Part shown: positions 6,137-13,684 of the stretch, one piece after another
Layout: each line of letters begins with the position of its first letter
Position numbering within the stretch: position 1 is the stretch's first letter
Source of the DNA: an uncultured Hyphomicrobiales bacterium
Lineage (GTDB): Bacteria; Pseudomonadota; Alphaproteobacteria; Rhizobiales; Xanthobacteraceae
Direction of reading: 5' to 3'
Assembly (NCBI GenBank): GCA_903891395.1
Contig: CAITEM010000433.1
Span: 1 to 16,690, forward strand
DNA: 16,690 bases
Program-made: the position numbers and the translations under genes
Notes under the pieces: generated by a model
What the model saw: only the letters and a program-made list of their open reading frames with translations
The model's database searches: none
What the model was told of the DNA's origin: nothing

Positions 6137-7792
6137 ATGCGTCGTACGTCGATCGCTGCGGGATTCTGTCTTTTTTCCTCCATCGCATTGGTGTTCCCCG
6201 CTGTGGCGCAAACGCCGGCGCTGACCGGCAAGGTCACCGCCGAGCAAGGCGCGCTTGAAGGCGTCCTGGTCAGCGCCAAGAAAGACGGCTCCAACATCAC
6301 CGTCACGGTGGTGAGCGATAAAGACGGTCGCTACAGCTTCCCGGCCGGCAGGCTGACGCCGGGCCAATATGAGATGAAGATTCGCGCCGTCGGCTTCGAC
6401 CTCGACAATCCAAAACCGATCGCGATTTCAGCAGACAAGACCACGACGGCCGACCTGACTTTGCGCAAGACCGAAGATTTGTCTTCGCAATTGTCGAACG
6501 CCGAATGGATGGCCAGCATTCCCGGCACCGACGCGCAGAAAGATCAGCTTCTCAACTGCGTCGGCTGCCACACGCTGGAGCGGCCGCTGCGCTCGGTGCA
6601 TACCGCCGACGAATTCATCATGGCGACCCTGCCGCGCATGCAGGGTTACGTGAACCAGAGTATGCCGTTACACCCGCAGTTGCGCAAAGCCGAGCGCCTG
6701 TTGGAGGAGCGCGGCGACCAGCGCGTGCGCATTTTCCGCGCCAACGCCGAATATCTGGCGAGCATCAATCTCAGCACGCGCGCGGAATGGAATTTCGAGT
6801 TCAAGACGCTGCCGCGCCCGACCGGCGCCGCGACCCGCGTGATCTATACCGAATACGACCTGCCGAGCGAGACCATCGAGCCGCACGACGTCATCGTCGA
6901 TGCCGACGGCATCGCCTGGTATTCCAATTTCGGCGAACAGACGCTCGGCCGGCTCGATCCCAAGACCGGCAAGGTCACCGAGTTCAAGATCCCCGAGCAC
7001 AAGCCGGGCTTCCCGACCGGGGCTCTCGGCCTGCGCAACGACCGCGACGGCAATCTGTGGCTGGGCAATATGTACCAAGCCACCATCGTTAAATTCGACC
7101 CCAAGAAGGACGCATTCCAGTTCTTCCCGCTACAAGGCGAGCAGAACATCGACGCGGCGCAGATCAACATGGTGAGCCCGCAAAGCGCGCAGGTCGACGG
7201 CAAGGTGTGGGCGCAGAACAACGGCTTTGCCGGCGTGCACCGTCTCGATGTCGCCACCGGCAAGATCGAAACCTTCCTGCCATTCAAGGACGCCAAGGAA
7301 CCGCACAACATCTATGATGTGATCCCGGATTCCAAGAACAATGCCTACTTCACCGACTTCCGCCGGGAACAGATCGGGCGCGTCGACGCCAAGACCGGCG
7401 AGATCAAGCTGTTCACGATTCCGACAACGGCTTCCGCGCCGCGCCGCGGCACGATGGATGCGCAGGACCGGCTCTGGTTCGGCGAATTCCGCGGCGACCG
7501 CATCGGCATGTTCGACACGAAGACCGAGCAGTTCAAGGAATGGAAGGTGTCGCCGCGCTGGTCGTCACCTTACGACGTCGTGCTCGACAAGAACGATGAG
7601 GCCTGGACCGGCTCCATGACCAGCGACCAGGTGACGCGGCTCAATACGAAGACCGGAGAATCGATCAATTATCTGTTGCCGCGGCGAACCAATATCCGCC
7701 GCGTGTTCGTCGACAACTCGACGACGCCGGTGACTTTCTGGGTCGGCAGCAACCACGGCGCGTCGATCGTCAAACTGGAGCCGCTGGAGTAA
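6137..7792 (+). CDS. Secreted carboxypeptidase-regulatory-like / c-type heme / Vgb-like beta-propeller protein
   Basis: A 551-residue exported protein with three visible parts. A signal peptide ends AVA at residue 24. Residues about 28-110 form a carboxypeptidase regulatory-like (CarboxypepD_reg) beta-sandwich, with GKVTAEQGALEGVLVSAKK and SDKDGRYSFPAG. A heme c attachment motif CVGCH lies at 141-145. From about residue 210 to the end there are repeated propeller blades with the virginiamycin-B-lyase pattern: DADGIAWYSNFGEQTLGRLD, then LGRLDPKTGKVTEF, WLGNMYQATIVKFD, WFGEFRGDRIGMFD and VWAQNNGFAGVHRLD. The start at 6137 is chosen because GGGAG lies 6 bases upstream and gives a clean signal peptide. 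It is probably a periplasmic redox or sensor protein; lyase activity should not be assumed. No cytochrome maturation or dehydrogenase genes are adjacent. Confidence 0.8.
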   Translation: MRRTSIAAGFCLFSSIALVFPAVAQTPALTGKVTAEQGALEGVLVSAKKDGSNITVTVVSDKDGRYSFPAGRLTPGQYEMKIRAVGFDLDNPKPIAISADKTTTADLTLRKTEDLSSQLSNAEWMASIPGTDAQKDQLLNCVGCHTLERPLRSVHTADEFIMATLPRMQGYVNQSMPLHPQLRKAERLLEERGDQRVRIFRANAEYLASINLSTRAEWNFEFKTLPRPTGAATRVIYTEYDLPSETIEPHDVIVDADGIAWYSNFGEQTLGRLDPKTGKVTEFKIPEHKPGFPTGALGLRNDRDGNLWLGNMYQATIVKFDPKKDAFQFFPLQGEQNIDAAQINMVSPQSAQVDGKVWAQNNGFAGVHRLDVATGKIETFLPFKDAKEPHNIYDVIPDSKNNAYFTDFRREQIGRVDAKTGEIKLFTIPTTASAPRRGTMDAQDRLWFGEFRGDRIGMFDTKTEQFKEWKVSPRWSSPYDVVLDKNDEAWTGSMTSDQVTRLNTKTGESINYLLPRRTNIRRVFVDNSTTPVTFWVGSNHGASIVKLEPLE

Positions 7793-7803
7793 GGCCCCGG
7801 GCG

Positions 7804-8001
7804 TCAGAACGCGGCGGTTTCCTGCGGCGCCCCGCGCTGCTGCTGCGCCGATTGCAGCGTCTGCAGGGCGGCCGTCGCCTGGCTGTGCAGGCCGGTGAAA
7901 TCGATCGGCTCAGGTTCGGCCTGAACGTCGACACTGGCGGTTTCAACAGCCAAACCAGCAATCGCGGCGGCGAGCAAAAAGGATAAGAGGCCGGCCTTCA
8001 T
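7804..8001 (-). CDS. Small secreted hypothetical protein (65 aa)
   Basis: The predicted product has a hydrophobic N-terminus, MKAGLLSFLLAAAIAGLAV, that looks like a signal peptide. A short Gln/Ala-rich tail follows, with LHSQATAALQTLQSAQQQRG. It matches no family I recognise. The start at 8001 is preferred to upstream in-frame codons because it puts the signal peptide at the N-terminus, although no strong ribosome-binding site is visible. The gene is convergent with the heme/propeller gene, with stop codons about 10 bases apart, and divergent from mobA. It may be a genuine small exported protein or a chance frame. Confidence 0.5.
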   Translation of the reverse strand: MKAGLLSFLLAAAIAGLAVETASVDVQAEPEPIDFTGLHSQATAALQTLQSAQQQRGAPQETAAF

Positions 8002-8139
8002 CGGTGCACCCATTGCGCGTTCTGCGCCACCGAACCATAGACGGACCCTGTTTAAATGCGGCGAAACTAAATCGAACATCTGCGACGATTTTCTTCAGCA
8101 ACCGTTAACCGCAGCGGTGCGGACCGGCCCGGCCTGTTC

Positions 8140-8180
8140 TATATTAGGGCATGGCAGACATCAGAAACCGCGCGCGATGA
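8140..8180 (+). promoter_or_regulatory. Possible -10 box and 9-codon leader frame upstream of mobA
   Basis: TATATT at 8140-8145 is a reasonable -10 hexamer; no clear -35 lies at the right distance. Just downstream a short frame, ATG at 8151 coding MADIRNRAR, ends in a TGA (8178-8180) that overlaps the mobA ATG (8177-8179) as ATGA. mobA itself lacks an obvious ribosome-binding site, so reinitiation after this leader is conceivable. This is inference from arrangement only. Confidence 0.3.
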
Positions 8181-8797
8181 GTGAACACCCTCCGACATTT
8201 GGCCTCGTTCTCGCCGGCGGATTGGCGCGGCGCATGGGCGGCGGCGACAAGGTGCGCATCAAGATCGGCCGTTCGACCATTCTCGACCGCGTGCTGGCGA
8301 CGCTGTCCGGACAGTGTGTCGACATCATCATCAACGCCAACGGTGATCCGGAGCGATTTGAAGATACCGGCTGCATTGTGGTGCCCGATAATGTGCCGGG
8401 CTTTGCTGGGCCACTGGCGGGTATTCTCGCCGGACTTGACTGGCTGGCGGCGCAAAACAACGGCGTCGAGTGGATGATGAGCGTGCCGGGCGACTGCCCC
8501 TTCTTGCCGGACGATCTGGTCGAGCGGCTGCACGACGCCCGCCGCCAGATGGGCGCCGGCGTCCCGCTGGCCTGCGCGCGCTCCGGCGAATGGCGGCACC
8601 CTGTAGTCGGTCTTTGGCCCGTGGCTTTGCGCGCGGACCTGCGCAAGGCGCTGGTTGAGGAAGACCTGCGCAAGATCGAAGTGTTTACCGCGCGCCATGG
8701 TATCGCCATTGCCGAATGGCCGGACACGCCGATCGATCCCTTTTTCAACGTCAATACGCCGGAAGACGTCAAGCGCGCCGAGCAGTTTACCGGCTGA
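8177..8797 (+). CDS. mobA: Molybdenum cofactor guanylyltransferase MobA
   Basis: A 206-residue cytoplasmic nucleotidyltransferase that joins GMP to Mo-molybdopterin to form the MGD cofactor used by DMSO-reductase-family enzymes. The N-terminal GTP-binding motif LAGGLARRMGGGDK is complete, PGDCPFLP contains the metal-binding Asp region, and the end has FFNVNTPEDV, typical of MobA. The ATG at 8177 is preferred because it places the motif near the N-terminus at the usual distance; the GTG at 8117 would lie upstream of the putative -10 box. It runs toward, and overlaps by 11 bases, the metallo-hydrolase gene on the other strand. Relatives that transfer CMP (MocA) share the fold, but the motif here favours MobA. 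Confidence 0.9.
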   Translation: MSEHPPTFGLVLAGGLARRMGGGDKVRIKIGRSTILDRVLATLSGQCVDIIINANGDPERFEDTGCIVVPDNVPGFAGPLAGILAGLDWLAAQNNGVEWMMSVPGDCPFLPDDLVERLHDARRQMGAGVPLACARSGEWRHPVVGLWPVALRADLRKALVEEDLRKIEVFTARHGIAIAEWPDTPIDPFFNVNTPEDVKRAEQFTG

Positions 8798-9758
8798 TCA
8801 CAACTGCTTCGCCGAATTCCGGCACGCGGAAATCGACTTCAACCCCCGCCTGACGCTTGGCATTCAGCGCCTCCCCCAGGACACGCAGCGGCTCGTCGTA
8901 GCCATCGTCCGCCAGCGGGAATGTGCCGTAATGAATCGGCAGCGTGACCTTCGATTGCAAAATCTCAGTGGCGGCCACGGCTTCATGCGGGTTCATGTGA
9001 ATCGGCGCCATGAACCAGGCCGGCATGTAGGCGCCTATCGGCAACAGAGAAAGCGTCATCGGCCCGAAACGCTCACGGATCGCGGCGATATGCGCGCCGT
9101 CGCCAGTGTCGCCGGCAAAATAGATCGTGCCCGCCGGCGTCTCCAGCACGAAGCCGCCCCACAGCGTCACATTGCGGTCGAACGGCCCGCGCGCGGAGAA
9201 ATGTTCGGCCGGTACGTAAGTCGTCGCGATCCCGTTGCCGAACGCGTGGCGTTGCCACCAGTCCAGCTCCAGCACATTGCCGTGCGGCACCACCTGACCC
9301 ACCTTGAGCCCGGTGACGACCAGCGGCCGGTCACGCCGCTCGAGCGCCGCCAGCGCGGCCCGGTCGAGATGGTCGTAGTGGCTATGGCTCAGCAGCACGA
9401 CATCGATTTTCGGCATGTCGTCGAACGCGATCGCCGGCGGCCGCGCGCGCTTGACGCCGAGCCACGACAACGGACCCGCGCGCGCCGCCCAGACCGGGTC
9501 GGTGAGAATGTTCATGCCGCCGACCTGGATCAGCACGGTGGCATGGCCGATCACCGTGACGCGGATAGTCCCGTCGTCGCTGCGCGCCAGAGGCTTTGCC
9601 ACCACGCCGTTCGGTATGTGCTTGGGCCAAAACCCCGGCTTCCGCGTCACGAACCATTTCAGAACGCGCAGACCGCCGTCCTGGGCGTGCCCGCAGGCAT
9701 TGACGAAACGCCCGTTGATCTGGCGCGCGGACGCAAAGGGATCGGCTGGGTCTGTCAT
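8787..9758 (-). CDS. MBL-fold metallohydrolase, UlaG/NAPE-PLD-like
   Basis: A 323-residue metallo-beta-lactamase-fold hydrolase. The di-metal motif HSHYDHLD is at residues 125-132, with further candidate ligands at His186 (EHFSARG), Asp217 (FAGDTGDG) and His276 (PIHYGTF). The N-terminal segment VTVIGHATVLIQVGGMNILTDPVW is typical of the UlaG/NAPE-PLD branch. No signal peptide is seen, so it is probably cytoplasmic. Its ATG overlaps the moeA stop by 4 bases (ATGA at 9758-9755), so it is translationally coupled to moeA and is the last gene of that operon. Its substrate is unknown; the link with cofactor genes is positional only. Its 3' end overlaps mobA. Confidence 0.88.
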   Translation of the reverse strand: MTDPADPFASARQINGRFVNACGHAQDGGLRVLKWFVTRKPGFWPKHIPNGVVAKPLARSDDGTIRVTVIGHATVLIQVGGMNILTDPVWAARAGPLSWLGVKRARPPAIAFDDMPKIDVVLLSHSHYDHLDRAALAALERRDRPLVVTGLKVGQVVPHGNVLELDWWQRHAFGNGIATTYVPAEHFSARGPFDRNVTLWGGFVLETPAGTIYFAGDTGDGAHIAAIRERFGPMTLSLLPIGAYMPAWFMAPIHMNPHEAVAATEILQSKVTLPIHYGTFPLADDGYDEPLRVLGEALNAKRQAGVEVDFRVPEFGEAVVISR

Positions 9759-11044
9759 CCGACCAACGCCGCATAAGAGAGAAAACCGACCCGATCGCCT
9801 GCTTGAATGGCTGTGACGTCCTCGGGAAACTCCAGCAAGCCGTCGGTCTCCGTGAGCGATGTCAGAATGCCGGCTCCGTCCTGCGGATGCTTGACCGCCT
9901 CGACCTCGCCGTCCGCGCCACGGCGCAGCGCGACGCGGACGTATTCGCGGCGGTCTTTCTTTTTCTTGTAGGCGAAAGCGGCGCGCACCGGCAGCGCCAT
10001 CAGTTGCTGCGGCCGCGCGCCGGACAGCCGCAGCAGCAACGGCTTGACCACACGCACAAAGGTGACGAAGACCGCGACCGGATTTCCGGGCAGCCCGACA
10101 AAGGCTGCGCCGCTATCGGCTTCGGCGGCCTCGCGGGCCGCGGCGCGGATGACGCCCATGGCCACCGGCCGCCCCGGCTTGATGGCGACGCGCCAGAACA
10201 CTAGGGAGCCGATACGTTCGACGGCGCTGCGCACATGGTCGGCTTCGCCCGTCGAGACCCCGCCCGAAGTGATAACGAGATCATGCCCGATGGCCGCCTT
10301 GGCCAGCGCCGCCGATAGTGCATCGGGATCGTCAGTGAGAATGCCGAGGTCGGTGACGCCGGCGCCGAGCCGTTCCAGCAGCGCGGTCAGGAGATACCGG
10401 TTGGCATCGTAGATTGCGGCGTCGCCGCGCGTCGCGCCCGGCTCGACGACTTCGTCGCCGGTGGAAAAGATCGCGACCGTCAGTCGCCGCCGCACCTCCA
10501 GCTCCGTAATGCCCAAGGCCGCCACCAGCGCGATGTGCTGCGCTTCCAGCACAGTGCCCGCCGGCAGCACGACGTGGCCTGCCGGAACATCCTCGCCGGC
10601 GAGCCGCCGATTGGCGCCAATCTTCAGCCCATTCGGCACGACGATACTGTCGCCGTCCACCGTGACATCTTCCTGCATGAACACCGTGTCGGCGCCGGCA
10701 GGCATCGCCGCACCAGTGAAAATGCGGATCGCCTGGCCGGCTTTGATCGCGGCATCGGGGCGGTGGCCGGCGGTGAGACGGCCGGCGACGGCGAACCGGG
10801 TACTGCCTGTGACGGCAAGGTCTTCATGGCGAATGGCGTAGCCGTCGACGGCGGAATTATCGAATGGCGGCAGGTCGACCGGCGCTTTCAGCTCGGCGGC
10901 GGTGACGCGGCCGCGCGCGCTACGCAACGGCACGCGCTCGGTCTGCTGCACCGGCGTGATGCGCTCGGCAATCAGCCGCTCCATCTCGGCGAGCGACAGC
11001 AGCGGGCCGGAAAAGGCGAAACAGTCGTCGGTGAGTTGCGCCAT
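9755..11044 (-). CDS. moeA: Molybdopterin molybdenumtransferase MoeA
   Basis: A 429-residue enzyme that inserts molybdate into adenylylated molybdopterin. The canonical active-site motifs are all present: PPFDNSAVDGYA (59-70, Asp67 corresponding to E. coli Asp59), FTGA with Thr110, GEDV with Asp152, STGDE (194-198), GILTDDP (234-240), SGGVSTGEAD (260-269), IKPGRP (288-293) and GLPGNP (317-322). Length and domain order fit a housekeeping MoeA. Its ATG overlaps the mobB stop by one base (TGATG at 11046-11042) and its stop overlaps the next start, so mobB-moeA-hydrolase form a tight operon. It is the only one of the three MoeA relatives here with a full active site. Confidence 0.95.
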   Translation of the reverse strand: MAQLTDDCFAFSGPLLSLAEMERLIAERITPVQQTERVPLRSARGRVTAAELKAPVDLPPFDNSAVDGYAIRHEDLAVTGSTRFAVAGRLTAGHRPDAAIKAGQAIRIFTGAAMPAGADTVFMQEDVTVDGDSIVVPNGLKIGANRRLAGEDVPAGHVVLPAGTVLEAQHIALVAALGITELEVRRRLTVAIFSTGDEVVEPGATRGDAAIYDANRYLLTALLERLGAGVTDLGILTDDPDALSAALAKAAIGHDLVITSGGVSTGEADHVRSAVERIGSLVFWRVAIKPGRPVAMGVIRAAAREAAEADSGAAFVGLPGNPVAVFVTFVRVVKPLLLRLSGARPQQLMALPVRAAFAYKKKKDRREYVRVALRRGADGEVEAVKHPQDGAGILTSLTETDGLLEFPEDVTAIQAGDRVGFLSYAALVG

Positions 11045-11553
11045 CAGCGTAGTCCCGCAATCGGCACGGCATGCTTCAGCAAAATATCGGTTATTGCCTC
11101 GATGTCGTTGAGATCGACGACCGGCACCGCGGCATTCGCTATCGCCGTGTCGGTTGCGATGGCGACGATACCGGGATCTTCATTCTGCAACAGCGGCTTG
11201 CCATTCTCGGCGCGATAGATTTCGAGCTTGGGGAAATTGTCGCGCTTGAAACCCTCGACCAGCACCAGATCGACCGGCGACATTTTACCGACCAAGTCGG
11301 CCATGTTCCACTCGGGCTCGTCGCGCAACTCGTGCAGCACCGCCCAGCGCCTGGCCGACGAGATGATGACTTCGGTCGCCCCGGACTCCCGGTGCACGAA
11401 AGAGTCTTTGCCCGGCTTGTCGAGATCGAAGCCATGATGGGCATGTTTGAGCGTCGATACGCGCACGCCCCGCGCCAGCAGGCACGGGATGACTTTGCTG
11501 ATCAAGGTGGTTTTGCCGGAACCGCTCCAGCCGGCGAGGCCGATGATGCGCAT
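11044..11553 (-). CDS. mobB: Molybdopterin-guanine dinucleotide biosynthesis adaptor MobB
   Basis: A 169-residue P-loop GTPase that assists MobA in making the dinucleotide form of the cofactor. The N-terminus carries the P-loop GWSGSGKTTL (residues 8-17). Then come the MobB-type stretch KHAHHGFDLDKPGKDSF and the Walker B-like LVLVEGFKR. Length is normal for stand-alone MobB. The ATG at 11553 is preceded on the minus strand by TATAAG only 5 bases upstream and no ribosome-binding site. This could mean a leaderless transcript from its own promoter or merely a weak start. Upstream lie about 115 bases with REP-like palindromes separating it from the fusion gene. Confidence 0.93.
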   Translation of the reverse strand: MRIIGLAGWSGSGKTTLISKVIPCLLARGVRVSTLKHAHHGFDLDKPGKDSFVHRESGATEVIISSARRWAVLHELRDEPEWNMADLVGKMSPVDLVLVEGFKRDNFPKLEIYRAENGKPLLQNEDPGIVAIATDTAIANAAVPVVDLNDIEAITDILLKHAVPIAGLR

Positions 11554-11609
11554 GGTGTCTTATATCGCATCGGTGATTTCAAGAAGCCATCCGCACGCTG
11601 CCCTCTATT

Positions 11610-11707
11610 CCCCTCCCCTTGTGGGGAGGGGTTAGGGGCGGGGGTCGTTGATGACTTGAAAACTACGACTACCCCCCTCCCCGACCCTCCCCCACAAAGG
11701 GGGAGGG
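11610..11707. repeat. Inverted pair of REP-like GC-rich palindromes
   Basis: Two hairpins lie close together. The first is CCCCTCCCC (11610-11618) / GGGGAGGGG (11623-11631) with loop TTGT. The second is CCCTCCCCC (11685-11693) / GGGGGAGGG (11699-11707) with loop ACAAA. Each is flanked on the inner side by a G-rich or C-rich run, and the second unit read in reverse complement resembles the first (CCCTCCCC-TTGT-GGGGAGGG then GGGG tracts). The pair is therefore arranged head to head around a spacer of about 30 bases, like a bacterial interspersed mosaic element. The right-hand unit lies inside the 3' end of the fusion gene. It could also act as a terminator or mRNA stabiliser between operon segments. 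Confidence 0.85.
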
Positions 11708-13684
11708 AGAAGGAAAGGACATACCCACCGCCGCGATGCCGGCGCGGGTCTTTTCGTCCCGCAACGCCGCTAAAAAGGCCTCCACGGCCGGCCTATCGCG
11801 GCGGGCGTCGACCACCAGGAAATCGTAGTGCTCCGGCGCCAAGGGCAGAAAGCCGAGGCCGTACAGCCTGGCCACCGGCTCGATGGCGACGCCCCAGTCG
11901 GCGCGGCCTTGCGCAATGCTGGCCGCCACCGCGTTGTGCGACTTCGGCTGGTTGGCATAGCCGGGCGGCCGCGCACCCTTCAGCAGATTGTCGATCAGCA
12001 CGCGCGTACCGGCGCCAGCATTGCGATTGACCATCAGCGCCGACCTATCCGCGAGCATCGCCGCGACGGCATCCTGCGCGCCGCGGCCCTCGAAGCGTTT
12101 GTCGCCGCTGCGGAACAAAACGCCTTGCATGCGGCGCCATCCCGGAACCAGCGAAAGACCCGGCGACACCAGATGCACGTTGTATTGCCCGCTTGCCGGA
12201 TCGATCAGATGCACCGGCGCAACATCGCATTCGCCACGCGTGGCCGCCGCGACGCCGCCAAGACTGCCGACCGCGAGCGTGCGCGCCGACAAGCCACGCT
12301 CGGCCAGCGCGCCGACCACGACGTCGAGGGCGACGTCATGGCTGCCCATGATGACGAGATCGGGCGCCCGCGTGGCGCTGCCGATCAGCGTGACGCCGAC
12401 TTCGCTATCGGCATCAAGCGACGAGGCGAGCGCGTCGATCTCCAAAAATCCATCGGCCTGCGAAAAACTGGTTACCGAGCCGGAGCCTTTGCCGGTCGGA
12501 AAGGCAATGGTGCCCTCGTCGCCATGGATCAGCGACACCAGCACGAATTCCTTGCGGCCCATTTCCGAGGCAATCCGCATCGGCACCCGCGCGGTGACGG
12601 TCTCCGCGGCTTGCGGCGGCAGACCGGCGAAAGCGCGGATCACCGGCGCAACGAAGGCGTGAAAAGTAAAAATCGCCGACGTCGGGAAGCCCGGCAACAC
12701 CACGACCGGCTTCTTGCCGACGATGCCGAGACACAGAGGTTTGCCGGGCTTGAGCGCCACGCCGTGCACGAGAATGCCCGGTTTGCCGAGCCGCGACACC
12801 ACGCCATACGACAGATCGCCGGCGCCTTTCGAGGTGCCACCCGACAGCACCACCATATCGCTTGCCGCCAGCGCTTCGCGCACCGCTTCTTCCAGCGCCA
12901 TTTCGTTGTCGGGAAACGCGCCCATCGCCAGCGCAATGCCTCCGGCTTCGGTCACCGCGGCGGCCAGGATGGCCCCGTTGCTGTCGTAGACACTCGCCGG
13001 CCGCAACGCCTGACCTGGCTCGACCAGTTCATCACCGGTCGAGAGCACCGCGACTTTCGGCCGCCGCACGACGTCGATATGCGCAAGACCGCTCGCCGCC
13101 AGCATGCCGATCTCGCGCGAGCCGATGCGCACGCCGCGCCGTAGCAAGGTTTCGCCGCGCGCGATGTCGGAACCGGCGTAGGAAACGAACTGACCAGGCG
13201 ACAGGGCGCGGCGCAATTCGACAGCCGGCGCGCCGCCAGCGATCAACTCGGTCTGCTCGATCATCACCACGGCGTCGGCGCCGCGCGGGATGACGCCGCC
13301 GGTGGCAATGGCCGTGGCGGTGCCCGGCGCCACTTCCAGCGCCGGAGCATGACCGCAGGCGATCACCTCGCCGTTGAGCGTGAAGGTCTTTGGCGCGGCT
13401 TCGCCGGCGCCGAGCGTGTCGGCGGCGCGGATGGCGAACCCAGCGACATTGGAGCGGTCGAATGGCGGCGCGTCGACCGCCGCGACGACGTCATGCGCCA
13501 GCACGCGGCCCAGACAATCGCCCAGCAGCACGGTTTCGTCGCCGAGTGGCGCCATGTCGATATGCGCCTCGAAGCGCGCGCGGGCTTCCTCCGCTGACAC
13601 GACGTCGAGAAATTGCTCCTGCCGCGCGGCGGCGCGCACGCGCGCGATCAGGTCCGAACTGTCAGGTCTGGATTTCACGGCCAC
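11669..13684 (-). CDS. MoeA-PBP fusion: molybdopterin biosynthesis protein with C-terminal periplasmic-binding-protein-like domain
   Basis: A 671-residue cytoplasmic protein. Residues about 25-440 form a MoeA-type region with STGDEL (216-220), FPDN (257-260), SGGTSKGAGD (281-290), LKPGKP (311-316) and LPGFP (330-334). Residues about 442-650 form a PBP-like domain (PF12727 type), including GSHDVALD and the NRNAGAGTRVLID loop. The canonical D-G-Y-A motif reads NVAGFA (79-84), so the position of E. coli Asp59 is Ala81. The last 16 residues come from a REP-like palindrome. The GTG at 13684 overlaps the upstream stop by 10 bases; GTG at 13678 (GTGA overlap) is an equally good start. The role of the PBP domain in such fusions is unknown; sensing of oxyanion or pterin is plausible. 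Confidence 0.87.
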   Translation of the reverse strand: MAVKSRPDSSDLIARVRAAARQEQFLDVVSAEEARARFEAHIDMAPLGDETVLLGDCLGRVLAHDVVAAVDAPPFDRSNVAGFAIRAADTLGAGEAAPKTFTLNGEVIACGHAPALEVAPGTATAIATGGVIPRGADAVVMIEQTELIAGGAPAVELRRALSPGQFVSYAGSDIARGETLLRRGVRIGSREIGMLAASGLAHIDVVRRPKVAVLSTGDELVEPGQALRPASVYDSNGAILAAAVTEAGGIALAMGAFPDNEMALEEAVREALAASDMVVLSGGTSKGAGDLSYGVVSRLGKPGILVHGVALKPGKPLCLGIVGKKPVVVLPGFPTSAIFTFHAFVAPVIRAFAGLPPQAAETVTARVPMRIASEMGRKEFVLVSLIHGDEGTIAFPTGKGSGSVTSFSQADGFLEIDALASSLDADSEVGVTLIGSATRAPDLVIMGSHDVALDVVVGALAERGLSARTLAVGSLGGVAAATRGECDVAPVHLIDPASGQYNVHLVSPGLSLVPGWRRMQGVLFRSGDKRFEGRGAQDAVAAMLADRSALMVNRNAGAGTRVLIDNLLKGARPPGYANQPKSHNAVAASIAQGRADWGVAIEPVARLYGLGFLPLAPEHYDFLVVDARRDRPAVEAFLAALRDEKTRAGIAAVGMSFPSPSPFVGEGRGGG

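Noticed and set aside
6137..7792. Streptogramin resistance gene (virginiamycin B lyase)
   Set aside because: The propeller resembles Vgb, but the protein is exported, carries a heme motif and an extra N-terminal domain, and such propellers are common in unrelated proteins.
8655..9776. 373-codon plus-strand frame overlapping the mobA end and the hydrolase
   Set aside because: It starts inside mobA in another frame and runs antisense to the HSHYDHLD hydrolase; no domain is recognisable.
11828..13144. 438-codon plus-strand frame opposite the MoeA-PBP gene
   Set aside because: It is antisense to clear MoeA motifs, and its translation is low-complexity Arg/His/Ala-rich, as expected from reverse reading of GC-rich codons.
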